DNA of 64,000 bases, taken from Fusobacterium necrogenes (GTDB lineage: Bacteria > Fusobacteriota > Fusobacteriia > Fusobacteriales > Fusobacteriaceae). Below the pieces are notes generated by a model that was given only the letters and a program-made list of their open reading frames with translations, searched no databases and had not been told where the DNA came from. The stretch covers positions 1,054,001 through 1,118,000 of the forward strand of contig NZ_UGGU01000003.1 in assembly GCF_900450765.1 (NCBI RefSeq), in the 5' to 3' direction. The position numbers were made by a program, and so were the translations under genes. Positions 44,832-52,828 of this stretch are shown in pieces. The stretch's first letter is position 1; each line of letters starts with the position of its first letter.

Positions 44832-45740
44832 ATGAAAAAATATATTGGAATTTTTTTTACAGCTTTACTGCTGGTAGGATGTAGTAACACTGAGATAAGA
44901 AGTACAATAAAAAAAGAGGATAATATCTCTAGTCTAAGAGAGTATAATACCTATAAGGGTAGTTTAGCTCCAAAAAGAAGAGTTATAATTGGTAAAGTAA
45001 AAAATTATTCTAGATTTGGGACTCAAAGAACTGATAGTATAACTAAAGACATACTTATTTCAGAATTTTCTAACTCTGGAAGATTTAATGTATTAGAAAG
45101 GGAAGATTTAGATTCTGTGATGGAAGAACTAGCTTTTTCTAACTCACTTGGAGAAAAATCAATACTATCTAAACAAAAGTTTTTAGATACTGATTTTGTT
45201 GTTGTAGGTAGTGTAACTAAATATGACTTAAACACTACTGGAAGTAAGTCATTATTTTCTAAAAGCAAAGAGCAAAGAGCTGAAGCTGTTATTGAACTAA
45301 AGGTTATAGATGTACTAAATGGAAAAGTTTGGACAGAAACTGGAGAGGGAAGTGCTAGTGTAAAATTTGAAACTGTATTAGGAGCTGGAACATATGGTTC
45401 TTATGGAAGTTTAGAAAAAGAGGCTTTTAGAGCTGCCGTAATTCAAGGAGTTGAAAAAATAGTGAAAAAACTTGATTCTATACCTTGGACTGCTGCTGTA
45501 ATTCAAAAAGATAGGAATAAGATAATTATTAACTCTGGTTTGAACAATAATCTTCAGTTAGGGACTCAAGTAAATGTTTACAAGCAAGGAAAAGCAATTG
45601 AGTATAGAGGGGAAGTTTTAGGTTATGAAGAAAGTCTTGTAGGAACAGCTACAGTTGATTCATACATAGGAAATGATGCTGCATCACTAATATATAATGG
45701 CGGAGATTTTTCATTACCAGCTATAGTAAAAATGAAATAA
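44832..45740 (+). CDS. CsgG/HfaB-family lipoprotein
   Basis: A 302-residue protein with a lipoprotein signal peptide and lipobox LVGC (Cys 17). The body has the CsgG-type fold features: an early 'RRVIIGKVKNYSRFG' strand, 'LISEFSNSGRFNVLERED', 'TDFVVVGSVTKYDL' and the 'GSASVKF' strand region. CsgG proper is the curli secretion pore, but no curli genes (csgA, B, E, F) are present, so this is better read as a CsgG-like lipoprotein of unknown role, with a C-terminal extension of about 80 residues. It lies 8 bases after nrnA. Confidence 0.85.
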   Translation: MKKYIGIFFTALLLVGCSNTEIRSTIKKEDNISSLREYNTYKGSLAPKRRVIIGKVKNYSRFGTQRTDSITKDILISEFSNSGRFNVLEREDLDSVMEELAFSNSLGEKSILSKQKFLDTDFVVVGSVTKYDLNTTGSKSLFSKSKEQRAEAVIELKVIDVLNGKVWTETGEGSASVKFETVLGAGTYGSYGSLEKEAFRAAVIQGVEKIVKKLDSIPWTAAVIQKDRNKIIINSGLNNNLQLGTQVNVYKQGKAIEYRGEVLGYEESLVGTATVDSYIGNDAASLIYNGGDFSLPAIVKMK

Positions 45741-45763
45741 TATAAAATATAAAGGAGAAGAAT

Positions 45764-46069
45764 ATGGAAAAAGATTTTGATATTGTATTTGTAAAACCTA
45801 AAAAATATGAAGAATGTAAAAAATGTATAGAATATATAAAAAAAGATAAGATAGTTCATATAAATCTTATGGAGCTCGATGCTAAAGAATCTCAAAGAAT
45901 TTTAGATTATATCTCAGGAGCTGTATACATAAAAGAAGGGGAAATAGTAAATCCAGGTGAAAGCATTTTCTGTACAATTCCTAAAAATAAAAGTCATCTA
46001 TTTGAATATAAAATGATACAAGAGAGTTATGATGAAGTGGAAGAGATTATTCCTATATATAAAAAATAG
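45764..46069 (+). CDS. sepF: Cell division protein SepF (short form)
   Basis: SepF binds FtsZ and helps anchor and bundle the Z ring. The 101 residues match the SepF core: 'VKPKKYEECKKCIEYIKKDK', 'HINLMELDAKESQRILDYIS' and 'GAVYIKEGEIVNPGESIF'. Typical SepF proteins have about 150 residues, with an N-terminal amphipathic membrane-binding helix and a linker; this one starts directly at the core. The GGAG ribosome-binding site sits just before this ATG and an in-frame stop lies upstream, so the short form appears genuine. It is the last gene of the mtnN operon. Confidence 0.85.
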   Translation: MEKDFDIVFVKPKKYEECKKCIEYIKKDKIVHINLMELDAKESQRILDYISGAVYIKEGEIVNPGESIFCTIPKNKSHLFEYKMIQESYDEVEEIIPIYKK

Positions 46070-46078
46070 TAAGGCAAT

Positions 46079-46110
46079 GGGCTGTTGTAAGTAAAAACTT
46101 GCAATGGCCT
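46079..46110 (+). terminator. Hairpin after sepF, probable terminator or attenuator
   Basis: GGGCTGTTGTAAGT pairs with ACTTGCAATGGCCT across a loop of four A, with four G-T pairs. The tail is TCACTTTTC, a weak U-tract, so termination may be partial and the downstream permease may be read through. Confidence 0.5.
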
Positions 46111-46154
46111 CACTTTTCGTTAGAGAAAGATAAATAAACTTATTTGGAGGAAAT

Positions 46155-46994
46155 ATGTTACAAGAATTTTTAAGTAATGTTGATTTAGGAACTTTTATAT
46201 TTTTAGGAATAGCCTGTTTTATAGCTGCTTTTATAGATGCAGTAGCAGGTGGAGGAGGTCTTATTACTGTTCCTGCTTATCTAGCTTCTGGAATTCCAGC
46301 CCATGTTGCTCTAGGAACTAATAAAATCTCTTCTAGTATAGGAACAATAGCTAGCTCCTTAAAATTTGCAACCTCTGGAAAAGTAAACTGGGAGTTGTCA
46401 AAAAAAATAATTCCGTTCTCTTTCATTGGTGCCTTATTAGGAGTAAAAACTGTCGTTTTAATAGATTCTAAATATCTCTATCCAATAGCAATAGTATTAT
46501 TATTAGTCGTTCTTATTTACACAATGATAAATAAAAAAATGGGAGAAGAAAACGATTTTATTGGACTCAATGATAGCAATATAAACGCTGGCCGAACTAT
46601 GGGAGCTGTGATGGGATTTTATGACGGTTTTTTTGGTCCTGGTACTGGATCATTCCTAATTTTTGCTCTTATTAAAATTTTTAAGTTAGATTTTACTAAT
46701 GCTAGTGGAAATGCTAAAATTTTAAATCTTACAAGTAATTTAGCTAGTATGTTTTTGTTCATTTTTCTTGGAAAGGTAAATTTTTTTTATTCCGTTCCAA
46801 TAGGAATAATTATGATATTTGGAGCTACATTGGGAGCTAAGACAGCTGTTACAAAGGGAACTAAATTTATAAAACCAATGTTTTTAATTGTAACTTCAAT
46901 AGTCTTAGTAAAAATGATAGCTGAATCTATCTTTGGAATAGATGTGGGTGGATTGATAAAAGAGTTTTTCTTAACTATTCTTTGGGTAAAATAA
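46155..46994 (+). CDS. TauE/SafE-family membrane permease
   Basis: A 279-residue inner-membrane protein with about eight helices. The family signature is clear near the start: 'AFIDAVAGGGGLITVPAYL' and 'GTNKISSSIGTIAS', and a second half-repeat has 'GAVMGFYDGFFGPGTGSF' and 'NASGNAKILNLTSN'. The family exports or imports sulfonates, sulfite, sulfoacetate and related anions; the substrate here is unknown. It has a good GGAGGA ribosome-binding site and follows sepF by 85 bases with a hairpin between. Confidence 0.9.
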   Translation: MLQEFLSNVDLGTFIFLGIACFIAAFIDAVAGGGGLITVPAYLASGIPAHVALGTNKISSSIGTIASSLKFATSGKVNWELSKKIIPFSFIGALLGVKTVVLIDSKYLYPIAIVLLLVVLIYTMINKKMGEENDFIGLNDSNINAGRTMGAVMGFYDGFFGPGTGSFLIFALIKIFKLDFTNASGNAKILNLTSNLASMFLFIFLGKVNFFYSVPIGIIMIFGATLGAKTAVTKGTKFIKPMFLIVTSIVLVKMIAESIFGIDVGGLIKEFFLTILWVK

Positions 46995-47011
46995 AAATTT
47001 ATCTAAATAGT

Positions 47012-47178
47012 GAGGAAAACTAAGAGTTGCTTCAGACTACAAGAAATTGATTAACTAGAGCTTGTTGGATTAAAAACGCAAAACTCACTTCGTTCAAACA
47101 GTTGCGTTTTTTAGTATCCAATTTCGCTAAGTTAATCTAATTTCTTTCCGTAATTTCCACAACTCTTGAAGTTTTCCT
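47012..47178. repeat. Long inverted repeat element
   Basis: Outer arms GAGGAAAACT + AAGAGTTG (47012-47029) and their complement (47160-47178), middle arms AAGAAATTGATTAACTAGAGC (47041-47061) and the complement at about 47126-47146, and inner arms AAAAACGCAA/TTGCGTTTTT (47072-47110) fold into one long interrupted stem of about 167 bases. A T-rich tail follows on the plus strand. The middle arm is related to the repeat at 9487-9506. It fills most of the gene-free gap 46995-47362; the rest is AT-rich without a clear gene. It may be a MITE-like element or a structured RNA. Confidence 0.75.
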
Positions 47179-47362
47179 CTTTTATTTTTTCAGCTAACTT
47201 TTATAAAAATTGAAATATTGATTATGCAACTATAAGTTCATTATTAAATTTAAGTAAGTATATTTTCGCAAATCCATAAGTTACACTCTTTAAATTAGTG
47301 AATTGGTAAAAAAATAAAAGGGACTGTTGTAAATTCTTAAGTTATTTTAATAAGATAAATTT

Positions 47363-48172
47363 TTATTTATCAAAAATCAGTTTTTCAATTAAATAAGCCA
47401 TTCCACCCTCATCATTGGATTTAGATATGAAAGAGCAAACTTTTTTGATATCCTCATTGGCATTTTCAACACAAGCAGCTAGTCCAGCAGCTTTTAACAT
47501 AGGTAAGTCATTATATGAATCCCCCACAGCTATACTCTCTTCTATTTTCATACCAAGAGTTTCTACTAAGTTCTTTAGTGCAACTCCTTTATCCACTCCA
47601 AGCTTTGTAATCTCCAAGAAAAAAGGTTTAGAAATAGCTATACTATATTTATCTCCATACTTTTCTTTTAATCTTTTCTTTACCTCTTTTAAATAACTCG
47701 GTTCTTCTAGAAGCATACATTTTACAGCTGGTCTATCAACAGTTTCTTTAAAACTTTTAACAACTTTATGTGGCATCTTTGTTAAGTTTACCTCTACATC
47801 TATATACTCACTTTCAGTTTCAGAAACAATCTCATTATCTAAATATGTAAGAATGTGACAATTATTTTCTTTTGCAAAATCATAAATTAGGTGTAGATCA
47901 TCTTTTGTAAGACTAGCTTCAAAAATATTTTTTCCATTTCTACACTCTGTGATTATCGACCCATTAAATGACAAAATAAAGCTTTCATACTTTTCAAGCT
48001 CTAACTCTTTAGCCAAATCATACATTGCAAAAGTAGGTCTGCCAGAAGCTAATACAAATTTCACTCCTACTTCTTGAGCCTTTAATATAGCCTCTTTGTC
48101 TATATGAGATATTTTTTTCTCAGAATTTAAAAGAGTATCATCTAAATCTGTAAAAATAATTTTATAAGACAA
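47363..48172 (-). CDS. Cof-type HAD-superfamily phosphatase
   Basis: A 269-residue phosphatase with the HAD motif I 'FTDLDDTLLNSEKK', the type IIB cap (about residues 85-185) and the C-terminal 'AVGDSYNDLPMLKAAG' motif IV. Members (YidA, Cof) act on sugar phosphates, phosphorylated vitamins or flavins; substrate cannot be read from the sequence. The start is a TTG at 48172 with GAGGTGA at a good distance; no ATG lies near. It stands alone, divergent from pilT. Confidence 0.92.
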   Translation of the reverse strand: MSYKIIFTDLDDTLLNSEKKISHIDKEAILKAQEVGVKFVLASGRPTFAMYDLAKELELEKYESFILSFNGSIITECRNGKNIFEASLTKDDLHLIYDFAKENNCHILTYLDNEIVSETESEYIDVEVNLTKMPHKVVKSFKETVDRPAVKCMLLEEPSYLKEVKKRLKEKYGDKYSIAISKPFFLEITKLGVDKGVALKNLVETLGMKIEESIAVGDSYNDLPMLKAAGLAACVENANEDIKKVCSFISKSNDEGGMAYLIEKLIFDK

Positions 48173-48227
48173 AATATCACCTCAAATTTTTCTTTCAATT
48201 ATATCATATTAATAATTTTTTTTCTAT

Positions 48228-48255
48228 TTGAAGAACGAAGAATAAATGGTATAAT
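48228..48255 (+). promoter_or_regulatory. Candidate promoter of the pilT operon
   Basis: TATAAT (48250-48255) with TTGAAG (48228-48233) 16 bases upstream; the -10 is perfect and the -35 matches four of six. It lies about 47 bases before the pilT ATG. Confidence 0.55.
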
Positions 48256-48301
48256 ATAGAGTAAAGTCTACAAAACTAACTAAATAAAGTGGAGGGGTAA
48301 T

Positions 48302-49321
48302 ATGTTATTTGAAGAACTTTTAGCAACAGCTAGGGAACAAAGAGCATCAGATATACACTTAGTATATGGGGAATTACCGACCTTTAGAGTAAATGGAAAA
48401 CTTCTTAAAATAGGAAATGAAATTGTATGTAAAAGATTTTTATCTCTTATAGTAGATTTAATCCTAACTGAAAGAGAAAGAAATATCTTTTATCAAGAAA
48501 GAGAATTAGATTGTAGTTTTGAAGATACGAAGGGCTTTAGATACAGGGGAAATTTCCACTGGGAAAGGACAAATATAGCAGTATCTATTAGACTTATAGA
48601 AGATATGAGTAAAACAATGGAAGAATTAGGCCTACCTGAAGTATTAAAACAATTAATTAAATATAAAAAAGGACTCATACTAATAACAGGTCCTAGTGGG
48701 AGTGGTAAAAGTACAACCTTAGCTTCTATGATAGAAGAATTAAATAACACTAAAACTCTCAATATTATAACATTGGAGGATCCTATTGAATATCTTTTTA
48801 AAAGTAAGAAATCACTTATAAGGCAAAGAGAAATAGGAAAAGATACCCATTCTTTTGCTCAAGGATTAAAAAGTGTACTAAGACAAGATCCAGATGTAAT
48901 AATGGTAGGAGAACTAAGAGATAGAGAGAGTATCTCAGCTGCTCTTACAGCAAGTGAAACAGGACATTTGGTCCTTGCTACTTTGCATACCAATAGTGCA
49001 AGTGAAAGTATATGCAGAATAACTGATGTTTTCCCAGCTGAAGAACAAAATGAAATAAGAGTTCAGCTAGCTTCTACACTAAAAGGAGTAATAAGTCAAA
49101 AGCTCTTGACTACAAAAGATGGAAAAAGAAGAGGAGCTTATGAAGTTCTCATATCTATACCTGCAGTTTCAAATCTAATTCTAAGTAACAAACTTAATCA
49201 AATAGATAGTGTAATAGAAAGTAACAAAAAAATAGGAATGGTTTTAATGAGAAACTATTTGGAAGAGCTATATTCTAAGGGAATAATTTCAGAACAGGAA
49301 TATAGAGATAATTTAAAATAA
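48302..49321 (+). CDS. pilT: PilT-type twitching-motility ATPase
   Basis: PilT is the hexameric ATPase that retracts type IV pili. The 339 residues carry the N-terminal 'ASDIHLVYGELPTFRVNGKL' block, Walker A GPSGSGKST (130-138), the Asp box 'NIITLEDPIEYLF', Walker B 'DVIMVGELRDRESISAALTA' and the His box 'TGHLVLATLHTNSA'. It leads a run of ten genes and its stop shares one base with hemZ (TAATG). The pilus genes themselves are not in the window. Confidence 0.93.
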   Translation: MLFEELLATAREQRASDIHLVYGELPTFRVNGKLLKIGNEIVCKRFLSLIVDLILTERERNIFYQERELDCSFEDTKGFRYRGNFHWERTNIAVSIRLIEDMSKTMEELGLPEVLKQLIKYKKGLILITGPSGSGKSTTLASMIEELNNTKTLNIITLEDPIEYLFKSKKSLIRQREIGKDTHSFAQGLKSVLRQDPDVIMVGELRDRESISAALTASETGHLVLATLHTNSASESICRITDVFPAEEQNEIRVQLASTLKGVISQKLLTTKDGKRRGAYEVLISIPAVSNLILSNKLNQIDSVIESNKKIGMVLMRNYLEELYSKGIISEQEYRDNLK

Positions 49322-50736
49322 TGGAGGAGAATGTGATAATAAATTCAAATTTTCAAATAAATCATAGAAGCATAGAAGAGTTTGCAAGAGTTATGGTACC
49401 AGAAGCTTTAGATAAAAATTTGAATATCATAGTAGAAAATAAAGCTGAAAATATAGTAATTAAATTGCAGATAGATGAAAAACTTGAATCTTTTAGCTAT
49501 CCAAATCAAAATGGAAAATTTGAGGATCAAGAGATAACAATGGTTAAAATATTGCTACTGAAATTTTATAATAAAAACTATTCCTGGGGAGGTCTTATGG
49601 GAGTAAGGCCGACTAAGGTTGTAAGAAGATTTTTATCTCTAGGTTATTCATACAATGATATATATAAGATCATGCAGGAATTTCTATTAGTAAGCAAGGA
49701 AAAGGTAGATTTGCTTATCAAAGTAGTAAAAAAAGAGTTAGAATTCTTAGACAGAAAGCATATCAACCTTTACATAGGAATCCCCTTTTGTCCAACAAAG
49801 TGTAAATATTGCTCTTTTGCTTCATATGAAATAGGAGGCGGAGTAGGAAAATACTATAAAGATTTCGTAAAGACTCTATTAGAAGAGATAAAAATTACTG
49901 GAGAATTTTTAAAAAATGAAAATTTTAAAGTCTCTTCCATATATATTGGAGGAGGGACACCAAGTATACTTACTGAAAAAGATTTAGAAAATATCTTGAA
50001 CTCTGTAGTTGAGTATATAGATATGAGTGATGTAAGAGAATTTACATTTGAGGCTGGTAGAGAAGATACTCTAACTGATAAAAAATTAGAAATAGCAAAA
50101 AAATATGGTGTAGATAGAATAAGTTTAAATCCTCAAACCTTTAAAGAAGAAACTCTTAGAAAGGTAAATAGAAAGTTTGATAGAGAGAATTTTGAAAAAT
50201 ATTTTATAAAAGCTAAAAAATTGGGATTTATTGTAAATATGGATATTATTGTAGGACTTCCTGATGAAACTACAGAAGATGTACTAGCTACATTAAATGA
50301 GTTAGAAAAGTTTGATATAGAAAACTTAACTATACACACTCTAGCTTTTAAGAGAGCTTCTAATTTATTTAAGGAGAATCAAGAAAGAGTGGAGTTGAAC
50401 GGAAAACTCATTACAGCTGCTATAAAAAAACTTGTAAAGAAAAAAAATATCCATCCTTATTATTTATATAGACAAAAAAATATTATGGAGTGGGGAGAAA
50501 ATATTGGCTATTCAAAACTTGGTTGTGAATCAGTTTTTAACATAGAGATGATAGAGGAAAATCAACCTACTATGGGATTAGGTGGTGGAGCTATCACTAA
50601 AATTGTAATACCTGAAAATGAGTATAGAGATTATATCGAAAGATATGTTAATCCTAAAGATCCCGCTTTATATATTAAAGAGATGCGTGAAAGAATGGAA
50701 GCTAAAAAAAATTTATTTTTAAAGTTAAAAAAATAA
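49321..50736 (+). CDS. hemZ: HemZ-type radical SAM coproporphyrinogen dehydrogenase-like protein
   Basis: A 471-residue radical SAM protein. The 4Fe-4S cluster motif CxxxCxxC is at C157, C161 and C164 in 'PFCPTKCKYCSF', after an N-terminal region of about 150 residues that is typical of HemZ and absent from HemN. 'IYIGGGTPSILTEKDL' and 'RISLNPQTF' are the SAM-binding region. HemZ-type proteins are annotated as oxygen-independent coproporphyrinogen III oxidases, but HemN-like proteins often turn out to be haem chaperones or methyltransferases, so the reaction is uncertain. Confidence 0.88.
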   Translation: MEENVIINSNFQINHRSIEEFARVMVPEALDKNLNIIVENKAENIVIKLQIDEKLESFSYPNQNGKFEDQEITMVKILLLKFYNKNYSWGGLMGVRPTKVVRRFLSLGYSYNDIYKIMQEFLLVSKEKVDLLIKVVKKELEFLDRKHINLYIGIPFCPTKCKYCSFASYEIGGGVGKYYKDFVKTLLEEIKITGEFLKNENFKVSSIYIGGGTPSILTEKDLENILNSVVEYIDMSDVREFTFEAGREDTLTDKKLEIAKKYGVDRISLNPQTFKEETLRKVNRKFDRENFEKYFIKAKKLGFIVNMDIIVGLPDETTEDVLATLNELEKFDIENLTIHTLAFKRASNLFKENQERVELNGKLITAAIKKLVKKKNIHPYYLYRQKNIMEWGENIGYSKLGCESVFNIEMIEENQPTMGLGGGAITKIVIPENEYRDYIERYVNPKDPALYIKEMRERMEAKKNLFLKLKK

Positions 50737-50746
50737 GGGGAGCTCT

Positions 50747-51268
50747 ATGAAAAAATTTTTAAATATTTTATTTGCCATTTTTTTAAATTTTGGAATAGCT
50801 TGTGGAAATTCTTTTGAAAATAATGAGAGTTTTGATATAATAATGAGTGATAATGTTTTAGACGAAAATAGTAAGTACTTAGATATAAATACTGCCTCTA
50901 AAGAGGAGATGTCTAACTTTGGAGTAACAACAAGGTTAGCAGGACTCATTGTAGAGTATAGAGAACAGACAGGGGGATTTAAAAATCTCAATGAATTAAA
51001 AAGAATAAAAGGAATAGGACAAGCTACCTTTGATAAACTAAGAAAAAAACTTATGATAAAGAGCAAGATAGAAAAAAAACCTCTATATATAAATGAAGCT
51101 AATGATGTACTTTTAGGATACTATGGCTTTGATAAAAAAGAGATAAAAAATATTAGAAAATATCTAAATAAAAATTCTAGAATTAATAGTAATTTAGACT
51201 TAATGAAAGTATTAAGTGAAAAAAATTATAGAAAATATAAATCAATTGTTAGATATGATAAATTTTAG
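50747..51268 (+). CDS. ComEA-like helix-hairpin-helix protein
   Basis: A 173-residue exported protein: a hydrophobic signal (about residues 1-19, ending in 'FGIACGNS', not a good lipobox), then 'LDINTASKEEMSNFGV' and 'FKNLNELKRIKGIGQATFDK', the tandem HhH pair of ComEA, the DNA receptor of natural transformation. A second, more degenerate HhH-like region follows (about residues 110-170). It lies 10 bases past hemZ in the pilT operon. A role in DNA uptake is inferred from pilT and ComEA co-occurrence. Confidence 0.8.
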   Translation: MKKFLNILFAIFLNFGIACGNSFENNESFDIIMSDNVLDENSKYLDINTASKEEMSNFGVTTRLAGLIVEYREQTGGFKNLNELKRIKGIGQATFDKLRKKLMIKSKIEKKPLYINEANDVLLGYYGFDKKEIKNIRKYLNKNSRINSNLDLMKVLSEKNYRKYKSIVRYDKF

Positions 51269-51286
51269 AAAGAGAGTGATACAAAA

Positions 51287-52171
51287 ATGGGAAAACTAAT
51301 ACGAGGAGTCAGCAAAAATGCTAGATTTTTTGTTGTAGATACAACAGATATAGTTCAAAAAGCACAAGATATTCATAAATGTAGCCCAACAGCTATTGAC
51401 GCCTTTGGAAGATTGCTTACAGCTGGAGTAATAATGGGAAGTACACTAAAAGGAAATGATGTACTAACTCTTAGAACAGATACAAATGGATTGTTAAATA
51501 ATATGGTAGTAACTGCTGATACTAATGGAGTAAAAGGGTATCTATCAAATCCAAGTGCTGATGTACCTTTAAAAGATAATGGGAAATCAGATGTAGGAGG
51601 ATTAGTTGGAAAAGGTATCCTTAAAGTGATCAAAGATATGGGATTAAAAGAACCATATGTAGGATTATCAGAGATGAATTCTGGAGAGATAGCTCAAGAT
51701 TTAGCTTATTATTTTTATAACTCTGAGCAAACTCCAACTGTAATAGCATTGGGAGTAAAGTTAAAAGATGAAAATACAGTAGAATATGCTGGTGGATATA
51801 TGATACAACTTCTTCCAGGAGTAGAAGATGAGTTTATAACAGCTTTAGAGCAAAAAATAGAAGCTATTAGACCTATGACAGAACTTATGGCTGGTGGAAT
51901 GGATATAAAGAGAATAGCAAAGCTTTTATATGAGGATATGAGCGATGAAACTTATGAAAAATTAGTAGAACCATATGAAATATTAGAAGAAAAAGATGTA
52001 AAATATAGCTGTAATTGCTCAAGTGATAAATTTTATAGAGGACTTATAACTTTAGGAAAAGAACAATTAAAGGATATATTTAGCAAAGAGAAAGAGTTAG
52101 AAGCAGAGTGCCACTTCTGTGGAAAAAAATATAAATTTAAAGAGGAAGATTTTGCTGAAATTTTAAAATAA
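51287..52171 (+). CDS. hslO: Redox-regulated chaperone Hsp33
   Basis: Hsp33 is a holdase switched on by oxidation of its zinc-bound cysteines. The 294-residue protein has the N-terminal core with 'SPTAIDAFGRLLTAGVIMG' and the C-terminal redox switch CxC ('YSCNCSSDKF') and CxxC ('ECHFCGKKY'). All four cysteines are present. It follows the ComEA-like gene by 18 bases. Confidence 0.96.
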   Translation: MGKLIRGVSKNARFFVVDTTDIVQKAQDIHKCSPTAIDAFGRLLTAGVIMGSTLKGNDVLTLRTDTNGLLNNMVVTADTNGVKGYLSNPSADVPLKDNGKSDVGGLVGKGILKVIKDMGLKEPYVGLSEMNSGEIAQDLAYYFYNSEQTPTVIALGVKLKDENTVEYAGGYMIQLLPGVEDEFITALEQKIEAIRPMTELMAGGMDIKRIAKLLYEDMSDETYEKLVEPYEILEEKDVKYSCNCSSDKFYRGLITLGKEQLKDIFSKEKELEAECHFCGKKYKFKEEDFAEILK

Positions 52172-52203
52172 TTATTTAATATTATTTATTGGAGAGAAAA
52201 AGG

Positions 52204-52827
52204 ATGAAATTTAACTATATAGATGTAGAGAATTGGAAGAGAAAATCTCACTATAAACATTATTTAGATGATATTCCTTGTACTTATAGTATGACAACTA
52301 AATTAGATGTTACTAAGATAGTGACAGAGCAAAAAAAGATATATCCAACAATGCTTTACCATATAACAAAAATAGTAAATAGGTACGAAGAGTTTAGAAT
52401 CGCATTAGATAGCGAAGGAAGAGTGGGATATTTTGATGAGATGTTGCCTTGCTATACAGTTTTTCATAAAGAGAGTGAAACTTTTTCAAATATTTGGACT
52501 GAATACTCTGAAGATTATGAGATGTTTTGTAAAAATTATAGAGAGGATATTGAAAAGTATGGGAAAAATTTGGAGATGGAAGGGAAACCAAATACTCCTA
52601 TAAATAGTTTTCCTATTTCAATGATACCTTGGGAAAGTTTTGAAGGATTTAATCTCAATCTACAAAAAGGGTATGGATATTTACTTCCAATTTTTACTCT
52701 TGGAAAATATTATAGAGATGGAGAAAAATATTTAATGCCAATAGCTATACAGGTACATCATTCTGTTTGTGATGGATTTCATCTTTGTAGATTTTTAGAT
52801 AGTTTAAGAAAATCATTAGGAGAGTAG
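52204..52827 (+). CDS. Type A chloramphenicol O-acetyltransferase-like protein
   Basis: CAT enzymes acetylate chloramphenicol from acetyl-CoA. The 207 residues align by eye with the CatP/CatA type: the N-terminal 'FNYIDVENWKRKSHYKHYL', the central 'SIIPW'-like 'SMIPWESFEGFNLNL', 'YLLPIFTLGKY' and the catalytic 'QVHHSVCDGFHLCRFL' with His at 185-186. The frame can be opened at a TTG at 52189, but that codon forms part of the GGAGAG ribosome-binding site of the ATG at 52204. It sits between hslO and tatD in an operon of core genes, with no mobile-element sign. Resistance is not proven; some homologues are CAT-like proteins of unknown substrate. Confidence 0.88.
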   Translation: MKFNYIDVENWKRKSHYKHYLDDIPCTYSMTTKLDVTKIVTEQKKIYPTMLYHITKIVNRYEEFRIALDSEGRVGYFDEMLPCYTVFHKESETFSNIWTEYSEDYEMFCKNYREDIEKYGKNLEMEGKPNTPINSFPISMIPWESFEGFNLNLQKGYGYLLPIFTLGKYYRDGEKYLMPIAIQVHHSVCDGFHLCRFLDSLRKSLGE

Positions 52828-52828
52828 T

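Noticed and set aside
52189-52203. TTG start for the CAT-like gene
   Set aside because: The TTG overlaps the GGAGAG ribosome-binding site of the ATG at 52204, and CAT homologues start at the equivalent of that ATG.
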